A stretch of DNA of 64,000 nucleotides from Flavobacteriaceae bacterium (GCA_018646605.1 JABGUL010000039.1:35147-99146), one strand, 5' to 3'; numbered from the stretch's first letter, positions 52,306 through 61,276 are shown. The notes: generated by a model not told the origin, from the letters alone. Made by a program: numbers and translations.

Positions 52306-54533
52306 AAGATAAGTTTCAAGCCGCTTAAGAAATGTAGCCCTGCTTGTGGATAATAACCCGCACCTTCAATCGTTGTTGTTTGACCTGGTGAGGTCCAATC
52401 ATCATCATACGTATAAAAATAACCATTCGACAGATACTTTAGATTGAAAATATTATTGATCGTAGTTGACCATTGAATTTCTTTAACCCACTTCTTTGGC
52501 TGCCACGAAAAAACGGCATTTATATCAGAGATAAAATAAGAGGGCAAACTAGAGTTTTCTGAGTTAATATTTCCCATATACTGTTTCCCAACATATTTCG
52601 ATAATAAACCAACTTGAAAGTGAGTAGATGGAGCATAAACTAGAGCATTCCCTCCCACGATATTGGGAGAATACGCTAACTGAGTTTTTCCTAGGCTTTG
52701 AAGAATTCCATCTCTTTTAAAATAAAAATCCAAATTTTGATTGCTGCTCACTGCAAGATTTGGCTTAAACAACCATTGATCTGCCAATTGTATTGTAGCC
52801 TCAATTTCAATACCTACACGTCTACTTTTCCCGACATTCTGACGAATGGGAGCTCCTACCTCATCTATGGCTCCTGTTAATACTAACTGGTCCTGATATT
52901 CCATCCAATATAAATTGGCTTGGGCTTGAATTTTTTCTTTTTTCATTCTCCATCCCAATTCAAAATCATTTAATTTTTCGGGTTTTGGGCTTCCATTTTC
53001 ATAATCTGTCCGATTCGGTTCTCGTTGCGCTTTCGCATAGGAAAAATAAAGGTTCTGCTTTTGAGAAAGCATGAAGGTAAGCCCCGCTTTAGGATTAAAA
53101 AAAGCAAACTGATCATCTACAGAAAAATCTTGTGGCCCAGAGACGGTACCGTCAACATTGTAATCAATCCCACGAAATTGTAGGTCTAAAAAACCGGTCA
53201 ATTTTGAAGTGAGCTTTTGTGTGGCTTTAGCAAAAAAGCTCCCTTCTGTTTTTATCCCTTGACTTTCATAAAAACGATGATTTGGTTGGGTATCTCCAAT
53301 TGTTTGCGCCCAAAGTAAATTTCCAAAATGATCTCCAATATATCGACTGTAAAGACCTCCAAAGTTCATTGTTAAGTCAGAGGTTTCATAATTTAGCCCT
53401 AAAGTCAATACATAGTAATCGTTATCCAGCCATTTTTGAGAAATATTTTCTGAGCTTTCAATTGAAGTTTCACCAATATTATATGGGTCAAGCTGTAAAT
53501 AATTAAAAGATGTATTTCCTACAAAACTTATGTTTTGGTCCTGCCATAGATCGTTATATTCTTCATAAAACCCCCGCCCATACGTATAGTTTAACCCTAG
53601 AGAAACGCTCCAAATGGAATTGATTTTTTCATCCCAATGCAATTGATAATGATCTTGGGTATAATCATCCACTTGATTGTCATAAAAACCCGTAAGATTC
53701 CCACTTGAGTCGTAAATTTCTCCCGCAGGATTGTAAGTTCTACTGGTTACTAAAGTTTGGGCGTCAACACCATACCAAGACTGATAAGTAACCTCGTGAC
53801 CTCCAAAAATGAGTGCCTTAATCAAGGTATTATTATCTTGGAAAGCAGCCTGAAAAAAATAGGCGTCTAAATTAGATGCTGCACGATCTATATAGCCGTC
53901 AGAATTAATTTTTGACAATCTTCCCGAAAAAGAAAAATTATCATTTAACACTCCCGAAGAAAATTGAAAGGTGTTTTTTAGTGTATTAAAGCTTCCTATG
54001 CTACTCGATAATGATGTGAATGCATCTTGCTGCACTCCGGATGTTTCAACGTTTAAACTTGCCCCAAAAGCCGCAGATCCATTAGTTGAAGTCCCAACAC
54101 CTCTTTGCAATTGAATTTGTTGAATAGAGGAAGCGAAATCGGGTAAATTAACCCAAAAAGTACCTTGCGATTCGGCATCATTATAAGGAATTCCGTTGAG
54201 GGTTACATTTACTCGTGTTGCATCACTTCCTCGAACACGAATACCTGTATATCCAATTCCAGCCCCTGCATCACTTGTGGTAACTACAGCTGGCAAATAA
54301 TTTAATAATATAGGGATGTCTTGTCCTAAATTCCTCGAAGCAATATCTTTTTGGGTCACGTTTGTAAACGTTACGGGGGTATTTTGTTTCGCTCGTATTC
54401 CAGTTAATTTTACTTCTTGTAAACTAATCGTGGGAAATGAATCTAAGGGAGTTTCTTTTTTTTTCAATTCCTCTTGTGCAGACACTCTAAAGACAAGAGT
54501 AGTAAGCAAAAAACATAATCGTATTATTTTCAT
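52302..54533 (-). CDS. TonB-dependent receptor under TPP riboswitch control
   Basis: 743-residue outer-membrane active transporter. A signal peptide covers residues 1-19 (VSA-Q). The TonB-box region and plug follow (TPVTFTNVTQKDIASRNLG, GIRVRGSDATRVNVTLNGIP, QLQRGVGTSTNGSAAFG), and the 22-strand barrel ends in GLKLIF. No carboxypeptidase-like N-terminal domain or SusD partner is present, so it is not a glycan SusC. A TPP riboswitch occupies its leader, so thiamine or a precursor is the predicted substrate, repressed when TPP is plentiful. Substrate rests on the riboswitch and neighbours. Confidence 0.9.
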   Translation of the reverse strand: MKIIRLCFLLTTLVFRVSAQEELKKKETPLDSFPTISLQEVKLTGIRAKQNTPVTFTNVTQKDIASRNLGQDIPILLNYLPAVVTTSDAGAGIGYTGIRVRGSDATRVNVTLNGIPYNDAESQGTFWVNLPDFASSIQQIQLQRGVGTSTNGSAAFGASLNVETSGVQQDAFTSLSSSIGSFNTLKNTFQFSSGVLNDNFSFSGRLSKINSDGYIDRAASNLDAYFFQAAFQDNNTLIKALIFGGHEVTYQSWYGVDAQTLVTSRTYNPAGEIYDSSGNLTGFYDNQVDDYTQDHYQLHWDEKINSIWSVSLGLNYTYGRGFYEEYNDLWQDQNISFVGNTSFNYLQLDPYNIGETSIESSENISQKWLDNDYYVLTLGLNYETSDLTMNFGGLYSRYIGDHFGNLLWAQTIGDTQPNHRFYESQGIKTEGSFFAKATQKLTSKLTGFLDLQFRGIDYNVDGTVSGPQDFSVDDQFAFFNPKAGLTFMLSQKQNLYFSYAKAQREPNRTDYENGSPKPEKLNDFELGWRMKKEKIQAQANLYWMEYQDQLVLTGAIDEVGAPIRQNVGKSRRVGIEIEATIQLADQWLFKPNLAVSSNQNLDFYFKRDGILQSLGKTQLAYSPNIVGGNALVYAPSTHFQVGLLSKYVGKQYMGNINSENSSLPSYFISDINAVFSWQPKKWVKEIQWSTTINNIFNLKYLSNGYFYTYDDDWTSPGQTTTIEGAGYYPQAGLHFLSGLKLIF

Positions 54534-54598
54534 TCGAATGTATTAGATTCAAATAAAAGGGGTAATTATTCTGATTTAAAAAATTTAAACTAATGTTA

Positions 54599-54668
54599 TT
54601 TTCCCTTGGCAGCATTACCTGCCCAGGTTCAATGGGTGTGATCTCAGCCTTACGGCACCCCTTTGAGA
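54599..54668 (-). ncRNA. TPP riboswitch (THI element)
   Basis: On the minus strand the conserved blocks occur in order: GGGGTGCC, GGCTGAGATCACACCC (with the invariant CTGAGA), GAACCTG, GGTAATGC and AAGGGAA closing P1. These are the pyrimidine-sensing and pyrophosphate-sensing arms of the TPP aptamer. It starts just after a TATATTTG box and precedes the TonB receptor start by about 65 bases. Downstream, ATTACC (minus strand, plus 54561-54566) can pair with GGTAAT of the aptamer (plus 54614-54619), a possible switch helix. No intrinsic terminator is evident, so translational control is likelier. Confidence 0.93.
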
Positions 54669-54675
54669 TTGAGTA

Positions 54676-54683
54676 CAAATATA
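54676..54683 (-). promoter_or_regulatory. -7 promoter box of the TPP riboswitch/TonB receptor
   Basis: TATATTTG on the minus strand, exact match. The predicted transcript starts near 54670, at the 5' edge of the aptamer. Confidence 0.7.
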
Positions 54684-54698
54684 TTTAAAAAGATCTGA

Positions 54699-56219
54699 TT
54701 ATTGAATTAAATCAGCTGCTGTTTTTACAGGATGAAACGTATCTGGAGGAAGCTCTATAAAAACGGTGTTCCATTGTGCCATTCCTCCATTCCATAGTCC
54801 TGGCCATTCTAGAATTTTAATATTAAAATCCTCTGCCTTTTTATTGCTTACCATAAATCGCTGTTCATCCCTAAAGTCATACAAAGAGAATTTTTCTCCC
54901 TTAAAATTAGTAATCCCACAGACCATCATCACTGGGTTAAAATGAGTACTCTCCTCAATTGCCTCTAGATGTTCTTCTATAGAATGATCTAATTCCACCC
55001 CTTCAATTATTTGTAAACTTTTCCCTCGTGGTTCTGTTTTCCAAAAAGGACCTCCTCCTTTTTCACCTTTATTTGGGATCATTCCACAGACTCTTATTGG
55101 ACGATTCAGATAGTCGTAAAGAGCTTGGAATTTGAGCTTATCTTTTGCATTTATAATGTATTCTTGATCAAAACATTCTTTGATGAAACTTTCTATCGCC
55201 TCTAATTCTGATTTTTCCTTGTGTACTTCCAGGTGATTTAAATGCTTGAACAATCTTTCTTGAATACTCAATAATTTTCCCGCCAAAATTTGTTGCCAAC
55301 GTTTACTCGAATGATTCTTTTCTCCTATTAGAGTATTATCAATATTTTTAATCCAAACACAATCTGCATCCAAAAGGTTTAGATTTTCTAAAAGAGCTCC
55401 GTGCCCCCCTTTTCTGAAACTAATAACACCTTCCTCATTTCTTACCCACGTGTTTTTTTCATCGAGATATGGAGTGTCTGTCAATCTATTTTGAAACGAA
55501 TATTCTACTTTTAAAAATTCATTTACCGCTGTACTTTGTAAAGCTCTAAATTGCTCTTCAGCCTCTTTAAATAAAATTCTATGTTCTTTTGAAATTGTAA
55601 AATGTAAATAAACAGGTCCCTTTTTATCAATTATCTCAATAGCTTCAATCAGTTGAGCGTAAAAAGGAGTTAATTCTTGACCTGTTTCATCTACAAAAAA
55701 GGGAATTAATGCCTTAGGAAATTGAGAAAATTTAAGTCTTTCATCAAATAAAAGAGTTTGTACAAAGGCATTAAAAAATCCTTCTGTAGAACTTACTTCA
55801 GGAAATTTTTCTAATGAAATTTGAGCCTGAACAATCCCATAGAAAGGGAGTTTTTTTAAATTATGATAAATTAGTTTTAATCCTCTTCCTTGCTCAGATT
55901 CCAAATAAGAATTAAGCGCAAAGTTTGGATTTTTTTTTGCATTCCAATATTCAAAAAAAGGACTAAACATTCTACTTGCTGCTCCTGAAGCAGGAATAAA
56001 CTTTATCCAGTTAAGGGCACCATCTTGATTATTAAAAAAAGTAAGTGCTTTTTCTTCTTCCTCAAGACTCAGTTGAGAAATTCCTTTGTTATGAATTGTG
56101 GCAGGCGTAATTCCAGAGAGAAAAGGAGCTCCTCGTTGTAGACTCTCCCATTGCCTCTGAACTAACTCAACGGAACGTCCTTCAACCTGTAATTTTTTTT
56201 GATCTTCTGATGTAATCAT
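54699..56219 (-). CDS. DUF4301 family protein
   Basis: 506-residue cytoplasmic protein of the Bacteroidota DUF4301 family, function unknown. The segment WIKFIPASGAASRMFSPFFEY near residues 75-95 resembles the GxGxR nucleotide loop of sugar nucleotidyltransferases, and FRKGGHGALLENLNLLDADCVWIKNIDN looks like an acceptor-site region of that fold, so a nucleotidyltransferase-like role is possible. Its ATG overlaps the NadR-like stop by four bases, placing it in the vitamin-uptake operon upstream of the riboswitch. Confidence 0.75.
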   Translation of the reverse strand: MITSEDQKKLQVEGRSVELVQRQWESLQRGAPFLSGITPATIHNKGISQLSLEEEEKALTFFNNQDGALNWIKFIPASGAASRMFSPFFEYWNAKKNPNFALNSYLESEQGRGLKLIYHNLKKLPFYGIVQAQISLEKFPEVSSTEGFFNAFVQTLLFDERLKFSQFPKALIPFFVDETGQELTPFYAQLIEAIEIIDKKGPVYLHFTISKEHRILFKEAEEQFRALQSTAVNEFLKVEYSFQNRLTDTPYLDEKNTWVRNEEGVISFRKGGHGALLENLNLLDADCVWIKNIDNTLIGEKNHSSKRWQQILAGKLLSIQERLFKHLNHLEVHKEKSELEAIESFIKECFDQEYIINAKDKLKFQALYDYLNRPIRVCGMIPNKGEKGGGPFWKTEPRGKSLQIIEGVELDHSIEEHLEAIEESTHFNPVMMVCGITNFKGEKFSLYDFRDEQRFMVSNKKAEDFNIKILEWPGLWNGGMAQWNTVFIELPPDTFHPVKTAADLIQ

Positions 56220-56788
56220 ATTCGACCTGGTAAATTTAAGGATTCCAGTGTTTTAATGGCTCGTTTCATTCTTTTTTCGTGTGATCCTTTTAGGTGTGTA
56301 TAAGGAACTTCTTTCTGCTTTAAAAGACCTTCAAAGTGGCTGAGCATTTCAATTCTCGACTCTGGTCGATCCCTAAGATCATCGGCTTCCCATGGGACAT
56401 CTATATGGGTCAAAAAATAATAATCATACTCAAATTCATTTGCCCATATCTTCAATTGGGGGTCGCAATATCCATCAAAATGTGTTTCTGACCATGCTTG
56501 TGTAACCAATACATTTGTATCACAAAAAAGAAAGCGTTGTGATGTGGACAAGGCTTCATTTTCAAGCGTTAATTGCCCTTCAGCTATTATTAATAAATCT
56601 TCTAGGGTGCACTGCTCCTGATTAGCATCCCACTTTTCTTGTAAATATCCTCTAGCAAATTCTGGTACCCAGCCACTCCTATAATGTTTTGCTAAAGATT
56701 TTGCAAGAGTTGTTTTACCTGTAGATTCAGGGCCAAATAAGACAATTCTCAAGCAATTGGTTTGCTGTTGTTTAAGATTTTTTTCCAT
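56216..56788 (-). CDS. NadR-like P-loop kinase
   Basis: 190-residue P-loop protein. Walker A is LFGPESTGKTTLAKSLAKHY and is followed by WVPEFARGYLQEKW, the pattern of the ribosylnicotinamide kinase domain of NadR; DTNVLVTQAW and RDRPESRIEM also fit. Two readings are possible: nicotinamide riboside kinase, trapping a PnuC substrate, or a kinase acting on imported thiamine. It overlaps pnuC by 40 bases from this ATG; a TTG at 56752 overlapping the pnuC stop as TTGA is an alternative start giving 178 residues. Confidence 0.8.
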   Translation of the reverse strand: MEKNLKQQQTNCLRIVLFGPESTGKTTLAKSLAKHYRSGWVPEFARGYLQEKWDANQEQCTLEDLLIIAEGQLTLENEALSTSQRFLFCDTNVLVTQAWSETHFDGYCDPQLKIWANEFEYDYYFLTHIDVPWEADDLRDRPESRIEMLSHFEGLLKQKEVPYTHLKGSHEKRMKRAIKTLESLNLPGRI

Positions 56789-57381
56789 TGGATATAACCA
56801 AAGATTGCAATAATTGTAAAGATAATGTACTGTAAGCTTGTCAGCCCTAATTCCTTAAACAAATAAAGTGGTATCGAAATAATGTCACCTACGATCCAAA
56901 AAATCCAATGCTCTATTTTTTTTCTTGCCATAAGCCACATTCCAACAAAAAATAATGCTGTGGTAAAGGTGTCAAGAGGTGCCGACCAATCTTTCCATTT
57001 GTCAAACAAAATATATATCCCTCCTACAAATAAAAGTATGATCATAAAGAGAATAAACCACACCCTCTTTTCTTTAGAATTCATTCGGGCAATGGGATGC
57101 TCAATTTTCCCTTCTTTTCTTCGAGTCCAAAAATACCAACCATAAATACTCATGATAAAATAGTTGGCATTGATCATAAAATCTCCTATCAAACCCGCTT
57201 GGAGTAATAAATAAACGAAAATCCCGGTTGAGATCATACCGCTTGGGTATACTAAAATATTATCCTGTTTTGCGAACCAAACACTTACTAATCCCAAGAC
57301 AACAGCAACAAGCTCTAAAGTTATGTGCAAAAGAGAATAGTTTTCATAAGGTGCAATTAAAAAATCAAAAATCGGGTTCAT
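56749..57381 (-). CDS. PnuC-family vitamin transporter (PnuT or PnuC)
   Basis: 210-residue inner-membrane facilitator with about seven hydrophobic helices. The family region is clear: LVYPSGMISTGIFVYLLLQA (residues 43-62), GDFMINANYFIMSIYGWYFW (66-85). PnuC moves nicotinamide riboside and PnuT moves thiamine; trapping by phosphorylation drives uptake. Neighbours (YkoF-like protein, TPP riboswitch, TonB receptor) favour thiamine, whereas W82-x-x-W85 and the NadR-like kinase are also compatible with nicotinamide riboside. Overlaps the YkoF-like gene by 17 bases. Confidence 0.88.
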   Translation of the reverse strand: MNPIFDFLIAPYENYSLLHITLELVAVVLGLVSVWFAKQDNILVYPSGMISTGIFVYLLLQAGLIGDFMINANYFIMSIYGWYFWTRRKEGKIEHPIARMNSKEKRVWFILFMIILLFVGGIYILFDKWKDWSAPLDTFTTALFFVGMWLMARKKIEHWIFWIVGDIISIPLYLFKELGLTSLQYIIFTIIAIFGYIQWKKILNNSKPIA

Positions 57382-57625
57382 ACTTGCTACGGTCTCCTTT
57401 AACTAATTTTAATTGTAAAATAACTGCATCTTCTTTTTCAAAAACGGTTTTAATTTTAGGTATTAAAAAATTCATTACTTGATCATACTCTCCATATAAT
57501 TGAGTACTTAACGGATTTTCTAAAACGGTAAAATCGGTATTACGGATGGATTTTATAAAGGCTTTTATAGTAGGAATATAATCGTCTTTCAACGGAGTTA
57601 AGGTTAGTTCAACTGAGAGTTTCAT
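57365..57625 (-). CDS. YkoF-like thiamine/hydroxymethylpyrimidine-binding protein
   Basis: 86-residue ferredoxin-like fold protein of the YkoF/MTH1187 thiamine-binding group. ATG 57625 overlaps the upstream transferase stop (ATGA); the longer frame would start inside that gene. The segments VELTLTPLKDDYIPTIKAF, ENPLSTQLYGEYDQVM and a strand near the C-terminus fit this family, whose members bind thiamine or its pyrimidine. Position between a transferase and a PnuC permease supports a thiamine role for the whole cluster. Confidence 0.75.
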   Translation of the reverse strand: MKLSVELTLTPLKDDYIPTIKAFIKSIRNTDFTVLENPLSTQLYGEYDQVMNFLIPKIKTVFEKEDAVILQLKLVKGDRSKYEPDF

Positions 57626-58260
57626 AGGTTTATTTTTTTTGGTCTTGCAACGGTTAAACAATAGGTGGGAAAATAACGAAAATCAAGTTCATATTTCCAC
57701 TGTTTTTCATTGTGAAAAATGAGTCCTTCCCCTTTTTTTGAATCGGATTCAAAAGGCTCAATTAATAATTGGGTATTGAATTGAATACCTGATGTTTTAT
57801 ATACTTTATATAGCGCTTCCTTGGCTGTCCAAATTTGAGTTAGAAATTTAATGTCCAATAGTCTAGCTATTTCTGTAGTCTCCTTTTGATGTAAAAAACG
57901 AGGGGCAATTTTAATTATCTTTTCTTGATAATGCTCTAAGTCTATCCCTACTGGAATTTGAGATAAACCGACTGCAGCAACATTTTTGGTATGGGTAATA
58001 GAAAGGTATCTCCCATCCGTTAAATAGGGAGCCCCCTGAGCGTCATATTGATGCATTTGTGGCTCAATCTCAAAGGATTTCAATAGTTGTCGGATTGCTA
58101 AATAGCCCTTTCTATGCACTTCACTTTTACGTTTAGAAAGTCGCATTAGAGCTTCGGGGGAAAGTACCAACCCATCGGTTAACTCCGCTTCGGTTTCGGT
58201 AATTTCCCAAACCCCTATTTCAAGTTCACTCTCAATAATCTCTTTGTGGGTTATTGGCAT
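57622..58260 (-). CDS. 4'-phosphopantetheinyl transferase superfamily protein
   Basis: 212-residue Sfp-type transferase attaching phosphopantetheine to carrier proteins. The Mg-binding block is PVGIDLEHYQEKI near residues 102-114 and the catalytic helix is IWTAKEALYKVYKT near 145-158, as in Sfp/AcpT; LSITHTKNVAAVG precedes them. First gene of the minus-strand unit leading into the vitamin-uptake genes. Its TACCTTTG box faces and overlaps the ahcY promoter. Carrier partner is unknown; no PKS or NRPS is in the window. Confidence 0.85.
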   Translation of the reverse strand: MPITHKEIIESELEIGVWEITETEAELTDGLVLSPEALMRLSKRKSEVHRKGYLAIRQLLKSFEIEPQMHQYDAQGAPYLTDGRYLSITHTKNVAAVGLSQIPVGIDLEHYQEKIIKIAPRFLHQKETTEIARLLDIKFLTQIWTAKEALYKVYKTSGIQFNTQLLIEPFESDSKKGEGLIFHNEKQWKYELDFRYFPTYCLTVARPKKINL

Positions 58261-58282
58261 TTTATTTTACTTAGAAAGGTTG

Positions 58283-58290
58283 TACTTTTG
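58283..58290 (+). promoter_or_regulatory. -7 promoter box of ahcY
   Basis: TACTTTTG, exact match, 26 bases before ATG 58317. Confidence 0.6.
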
Positions 58291-58303
58291 CATTCTAAAA
58301 TAA

Positions 58304-58311
58304 CAAAGGTA
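58304..58311 (-). promoter_or_regulatory. -7 promoter box of the phosphopantetheinyl transferase unit
   Basis: TACCTTTG on the minus strand, exact match, 43 bases before the start at 58260. It faces the ahcY box across 13 bases. Confidence 0.6.
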
Positions 58312-58316
58312 CAATT

Positions 58317-59636
58317 ATGGAATCGAATACATCAACACCGCAATCGTATAAAGTCAAAGACATTTCTTTGGCAGAATGGGGAAGAAAAGAAATTTTATTG
58401 GCCGAAAAAGAAATGCCTGGTCTTATGGCTTTACGACAAGAATACGGCCCTTCACAGCCTCTCAAAGGAGCGCGAATTGCAGGATGTTTACACATGACTA
58501 TTCAGACCGCCGTCTTAATTGAAACCCTTGTAGTCTTGGGAGCAGATGTAACCTGGAGTTCATGTAATATCTTTTCAACTCAAGATCATGCCGCAGCAGC
58601 AATTGCAGCCGCTGGAATTCCTGTTTATGCATGGAAAGGAATGAACGAAGAGGAGTTTGATTGGTGTATTGAACAAACTTTATATTTTGGTGATGACAAA
58701 CAACCACTCAACATGATTCTTGACGACGGGGGTGATTTAACGAATATGGTATTGGACCGTTTCCCTGAGATGGTCGATGGCATCAAGGGTCTTTCTGAAG
58801 AAACAACTACGGGAGTTCACCGTTTATACGAACGTGTAAAGAAAGGCACGTTGCCCATGCCCGCCATAAACGTTAACGATTCTGTTACTAAATCCAAATT
58901 TGATAATAAATACGGGTGTAAAGAAAGTGCGGTAGATGCTATTCGTCGTGCTACTGATGTTATGCTTGCAGGAAAACGAGTTGTGGTTTGTGGCTATGGA
59001 GATGTAGGAAAAGGAACTGCTGCTTCTTTTAAAGGAGCTGGCGCCATTGTTACGGTAACTGAAATTGATCCTATATGTGCGCTTAAAGCCGCTATGGATG
59101 GTTTTGAAGTAAAAAAATTGTCTAACGTAATTGGTAATGCAGATATCGTTTGTACCGCTACAGGAAATAAAGACATCCTCAAAAAAGAATCTTTTCTAGC
59201 GCTAAAGGACAAGGCAATTGTGTGTAATATCGGTCACTTTGATAACGAAATAGACATGGCTTGGTTAAATGATACTTACGGTGGTTCAAAATCAGAAATC
59301 AAACCTCAGGTGGACTTATATACCCTTGAAGACAATAAACAAATCATCGTTTTAGCAGAAGGACGTTTAGTAAACTTAGGTTGTGCTACGGGTCATCCTA
59401 GTTTTGTGATGAGTAATTCATTTACCAATCAAACGCTTGCACAACTTGAATTATGGCTTCACTCTGATAAATATGAAAATGATGTGTATATGTTACCCAA
59501 ACATTTAGATGAGAAAGTAGCTGCACTCCACTTAAGTCATTTAGGTGTTGAATTGGAATCACTTTCTGAAGAACAAGCCGATTATATTGGTGTTACAGTA
59601 AAAGGGCCTTACAAACCAGAATATTACAGATACTAA
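58317..59636 (+). CDS. ahcY: Adenosylhomocysteinase
   Basis: Hydrolyses S-adenosylhomocysteine to adenosine and homocysteine, regenerating the methyl cycle. The 439-residue product has the [13 protein letters not shown] substrate site, [14 protein letters not shown], the NAD-binding [16 protein letters not shown] (residues about 221-236) and the closing Lys-Tyr pair in [10 protein letters not shown]. No SAH riboswitch is present in the 56-base divergent gap. Homocysteine produced here can feed the trans-sulfuration enzyme at 1785-2936. Monocistronic, with its own terminator. Confidence 0.97.
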   Translation: MESNTSTPQSYKVKDISLAEWGRKEILLAEKEMPGLMALRQEYGPSQPLKGARIAGCLHMTIQTAVLIETLVVLGADVTWSSCNIFSTQDHAAAAIAAAGIPVYAWKGMNEEEFDWCIEQTLYFGDDKQPLNMILDDGGDLTNMVLDRFPEMVDGIKGLSEETTTGVHRLYERVKKGTLPMPAINVNDSVTKSKFDNKYGCKESAVDAIRRATDVMLAGKRVVVCGYGDVGKGTAASFKGAGAIVTVTEIDPICALKAAMDGFEVKKLSNVIGNADIVCTATGNKDILKKESFLALKDKAIVCNIGHFDNEIDMAWLNDTYGGSKSEIKPQVDLYTLEDNKQIIVLAEGRLVNLGCATGHPSFVMSNSFTNQTLAQLELWLHSDKYENDVYMLPKHLDEKVAALHLSHLGVELESLSEEQADYIGVTVKGPYKPEYYRY

Positions 59637-59658
59637 ACTTAGCTTTTTTAAGCTATAC

Positions 59659-59687
59659 AAAGCCAGAACTTTTTCTGGCTTTTTTTA
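59659..59687 (+). terminator. Terminator of ahcY
   Basis: AAAGCCAGAA-CTTT-TTCTGGCTTT, a perfect 10-base stem, extended by a run of T. Confidence 0.88.
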
Positions 59688-59720
59688 TTGTATTTTAGTT
59701 TCAATAAAAACCTTTTAGCC

Positions 59721-60962
59721 ATGCGTCAATTTTCTCTTTTATTTTTTATTGCTTCTCTTTTATGCCTAGTTTCCTGCAAGCCTGAAATTACATTCGAATC
59801 TCAAGGATTTGATTCTGAAAAAATTGCCGTTTTTCAAACTTTTATTGCAGAAGAAATTAAGTCTGGAAAAATTGCAGGAGCCGAAATATTGATTGCTAAA
59901 GATGATGCCATTGTTTTACATGAAGCTCAGGGTTTTGCTGATTTAACAACTCAAAAACCGTTATCGAAGAATAGCATTTTTTACCTTCAATCCATGACTA
60001 AACCTATTATTAGTGTTGCCATCATGCAATTGGTAGAAAAAGGAATGCTCTCCCTTGAAGATCCCATTGAAAAATTTATTCCTGAAGCAACCGGACTCCA
60101 AATAATCCTTGATCCTGAAGAAGGAATGCAGGGAGAAAAAGTCCCTTTAAAGGAGTCTATTACAATTCGACATTTATTGTCTCATACCGCTGGGTTTTCT
60201 CATGGTTTGGGAACAAACAAAATGGAATTGGAGTTGTATTATTCTCTTTATGGTCCACCACTTCAAATGTCAGAAAATCCACATAAAACCATTGAAAGTA
60301 GAGTTAAAGCATTAGTAGCAGCACCCTTAATTGGTTCCCCTGGAAAGCAATGGTATTATAGCGCCAGTCCTGATATCTTAGCGCTTATTGTTCAACGCGT
60401 TTCGAAACAAAGCCTTCCAGACTATTTAAAAGCAAAACTTTTTGATCCTCTTGGGATGAATGACACCGGATATAATGTCCCTGATGCTGAAAGTAATCGT
60501 GTAATGTCTGTGCACATTCATGATCAAACAGGGCAGTTAATTACATTTGCAGAACAAATACCAACTCGTGGAAATACCGTCTATGGAGGTACACATGGTC
60601 TTTTTTCTACGGCGCAAGATTATCTACGTTTTTGCCAAATGATTTTAGGCAATGGCACGCTGAATAATCAACAGATTTTAAAACCTGAAACTATTGCATT
60701 AATGTCGCAAGACCAAACAAATGGTGTTTTTGAAGCGCCAGGGAAAGGTTTTGGATTGGGGTTTGAAGTGATTTTAGATCCTATAGCTGAAGGGTATGAA
60801 AACAAAGGACAGCTTTCATGGGGGGGCTATTTTAGAACCCATTTTTTCATTCATCCCGAACAAGATCTTGTTGCAATATGGATGACCCAAATATTACCTT
60901 ATTCGAATGAATATGGGGATGCGCTAAGAGAAAATGTATATGGCGCTCTATTAGAGCCATAA
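59721..60962 (+). CDS. Serine hydrolase, beta-lactamase class C fold, lipoprotein
   Basis: 413-residue lipoprotein. ATG 59721 gives a signal ending CLVSC (C19). The catalytic SxxK is SMTKP (S91, K94). The second Tyr motif reads YYSAS instead of YxN, and the third box is near GGTHGLFSTAQDY. Members of this family are esterases, peptidases or uncharacterised hydrolases more often than true beta-lactamases; substrate cannot be read here. The ORF extending upstream would start inside the ahcY terminator region. Confidence 0.85.
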   Translation: MRQFSLLFFIASLLCLVSCKPEITFESQGFDSEKIAVFQTFIAEEIKSGKIAGAEILIAKDDAIVLHEAQGFADLTTQKPLSKNSIFYLQSMTKPIISVAIMQLVEKGMLSLEDPIEKFIPEATGLQIILDPEEGMQGEKVPLKESITIRHLLSHTAGFSHGLGTNKMELELYYSLYGPPLQMSENPHKTIESRVKALVAAPLIGSPGKQWYYSASPDILALIVQRVSKQSLPDYLKAKLFDPLGMNDTGYNVPDAESNRVMSVHIHDQTGQLITFAEQIPTRGNTVYGGTHGLFSTAQDYLRFCQMILGNGTLNNQQILKPETIALMSQDQTNGVFEAPGKGFGLGFEVILDPIAEGYENKGQLSWGGYFRTHFFIHPEQDLVAIWMTQILPYSNEYGDALRENVYGALLEP

Positions 60963-60993
60963 AAAAAACCTACAGTTCTCACTATAGGTTTTA
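60961..60993 (-). terminator. Shared terminator of rplU-rpmA and the hydrolase gene
   Basis: AAAACCTA and TAGGTTTT (plus-strand reading, extended past a C-A mismatch by CAG/CTA) form a hairpin. The minus-strand side is followed by eight T, serving rpmA; the plus side has four T and may stop the converging hydrolase transcript. Confidence 0.75.
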
Positions 60994-61015
60994 ATGTAAT
61001 CAATATCTGTTTTTA

Positions 61016-61276
61016 CTATGCCTGAAAAGGCTCAATAGAAACGTACGATTTATTGTCTTTCTTTTTAGTAAACTTTACTAATCCATCCACTTGAGCGTGA
61101 AGGGTATGATCTTTACCAAGATAGACGTTTTCACCTGGATTATGAGCAGTACCACGTTGACGGATAATAATATTTCCAGCACGTGCCGCTTGACCTCCAA
61201 AAATTTTAACTCCTAAACGTTTCGAGTGAGACTCTCTACCGTTTTTCGAACTACCTACTCCTTTTTTATGTGCCAT
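61016..61276 (-). CDS. rpmA: Ribosomal protein L27
   Basis: 50S protein of 86 residues near the peptidyl transferase centre. [20 protein letters not shown] at the start and [23 protein letters not shown] are diagnostic. The N-terminal extension cleaved in some Firmicutes is absent. Twenty-two bases downstream of rplU. Identity is certain. Confidence 0.97.
   Translation of the reverse strand: MAHKKGVGSSKNGRESHSKRLGVKIFGGQAARAGNIIIRQRGTAHNPGENVYLGKDHTLHAQVDGLVKFTKKKDNKSYVSIEPFQA

Noticed and set aside
59721..60962. Antibiotic-resistance beta-lactamase
   Set aside because: The YxN motif is replaced by YSA and it is a lipoprotein of the broad serine-hydrolase group; resistance cannot be claimed.
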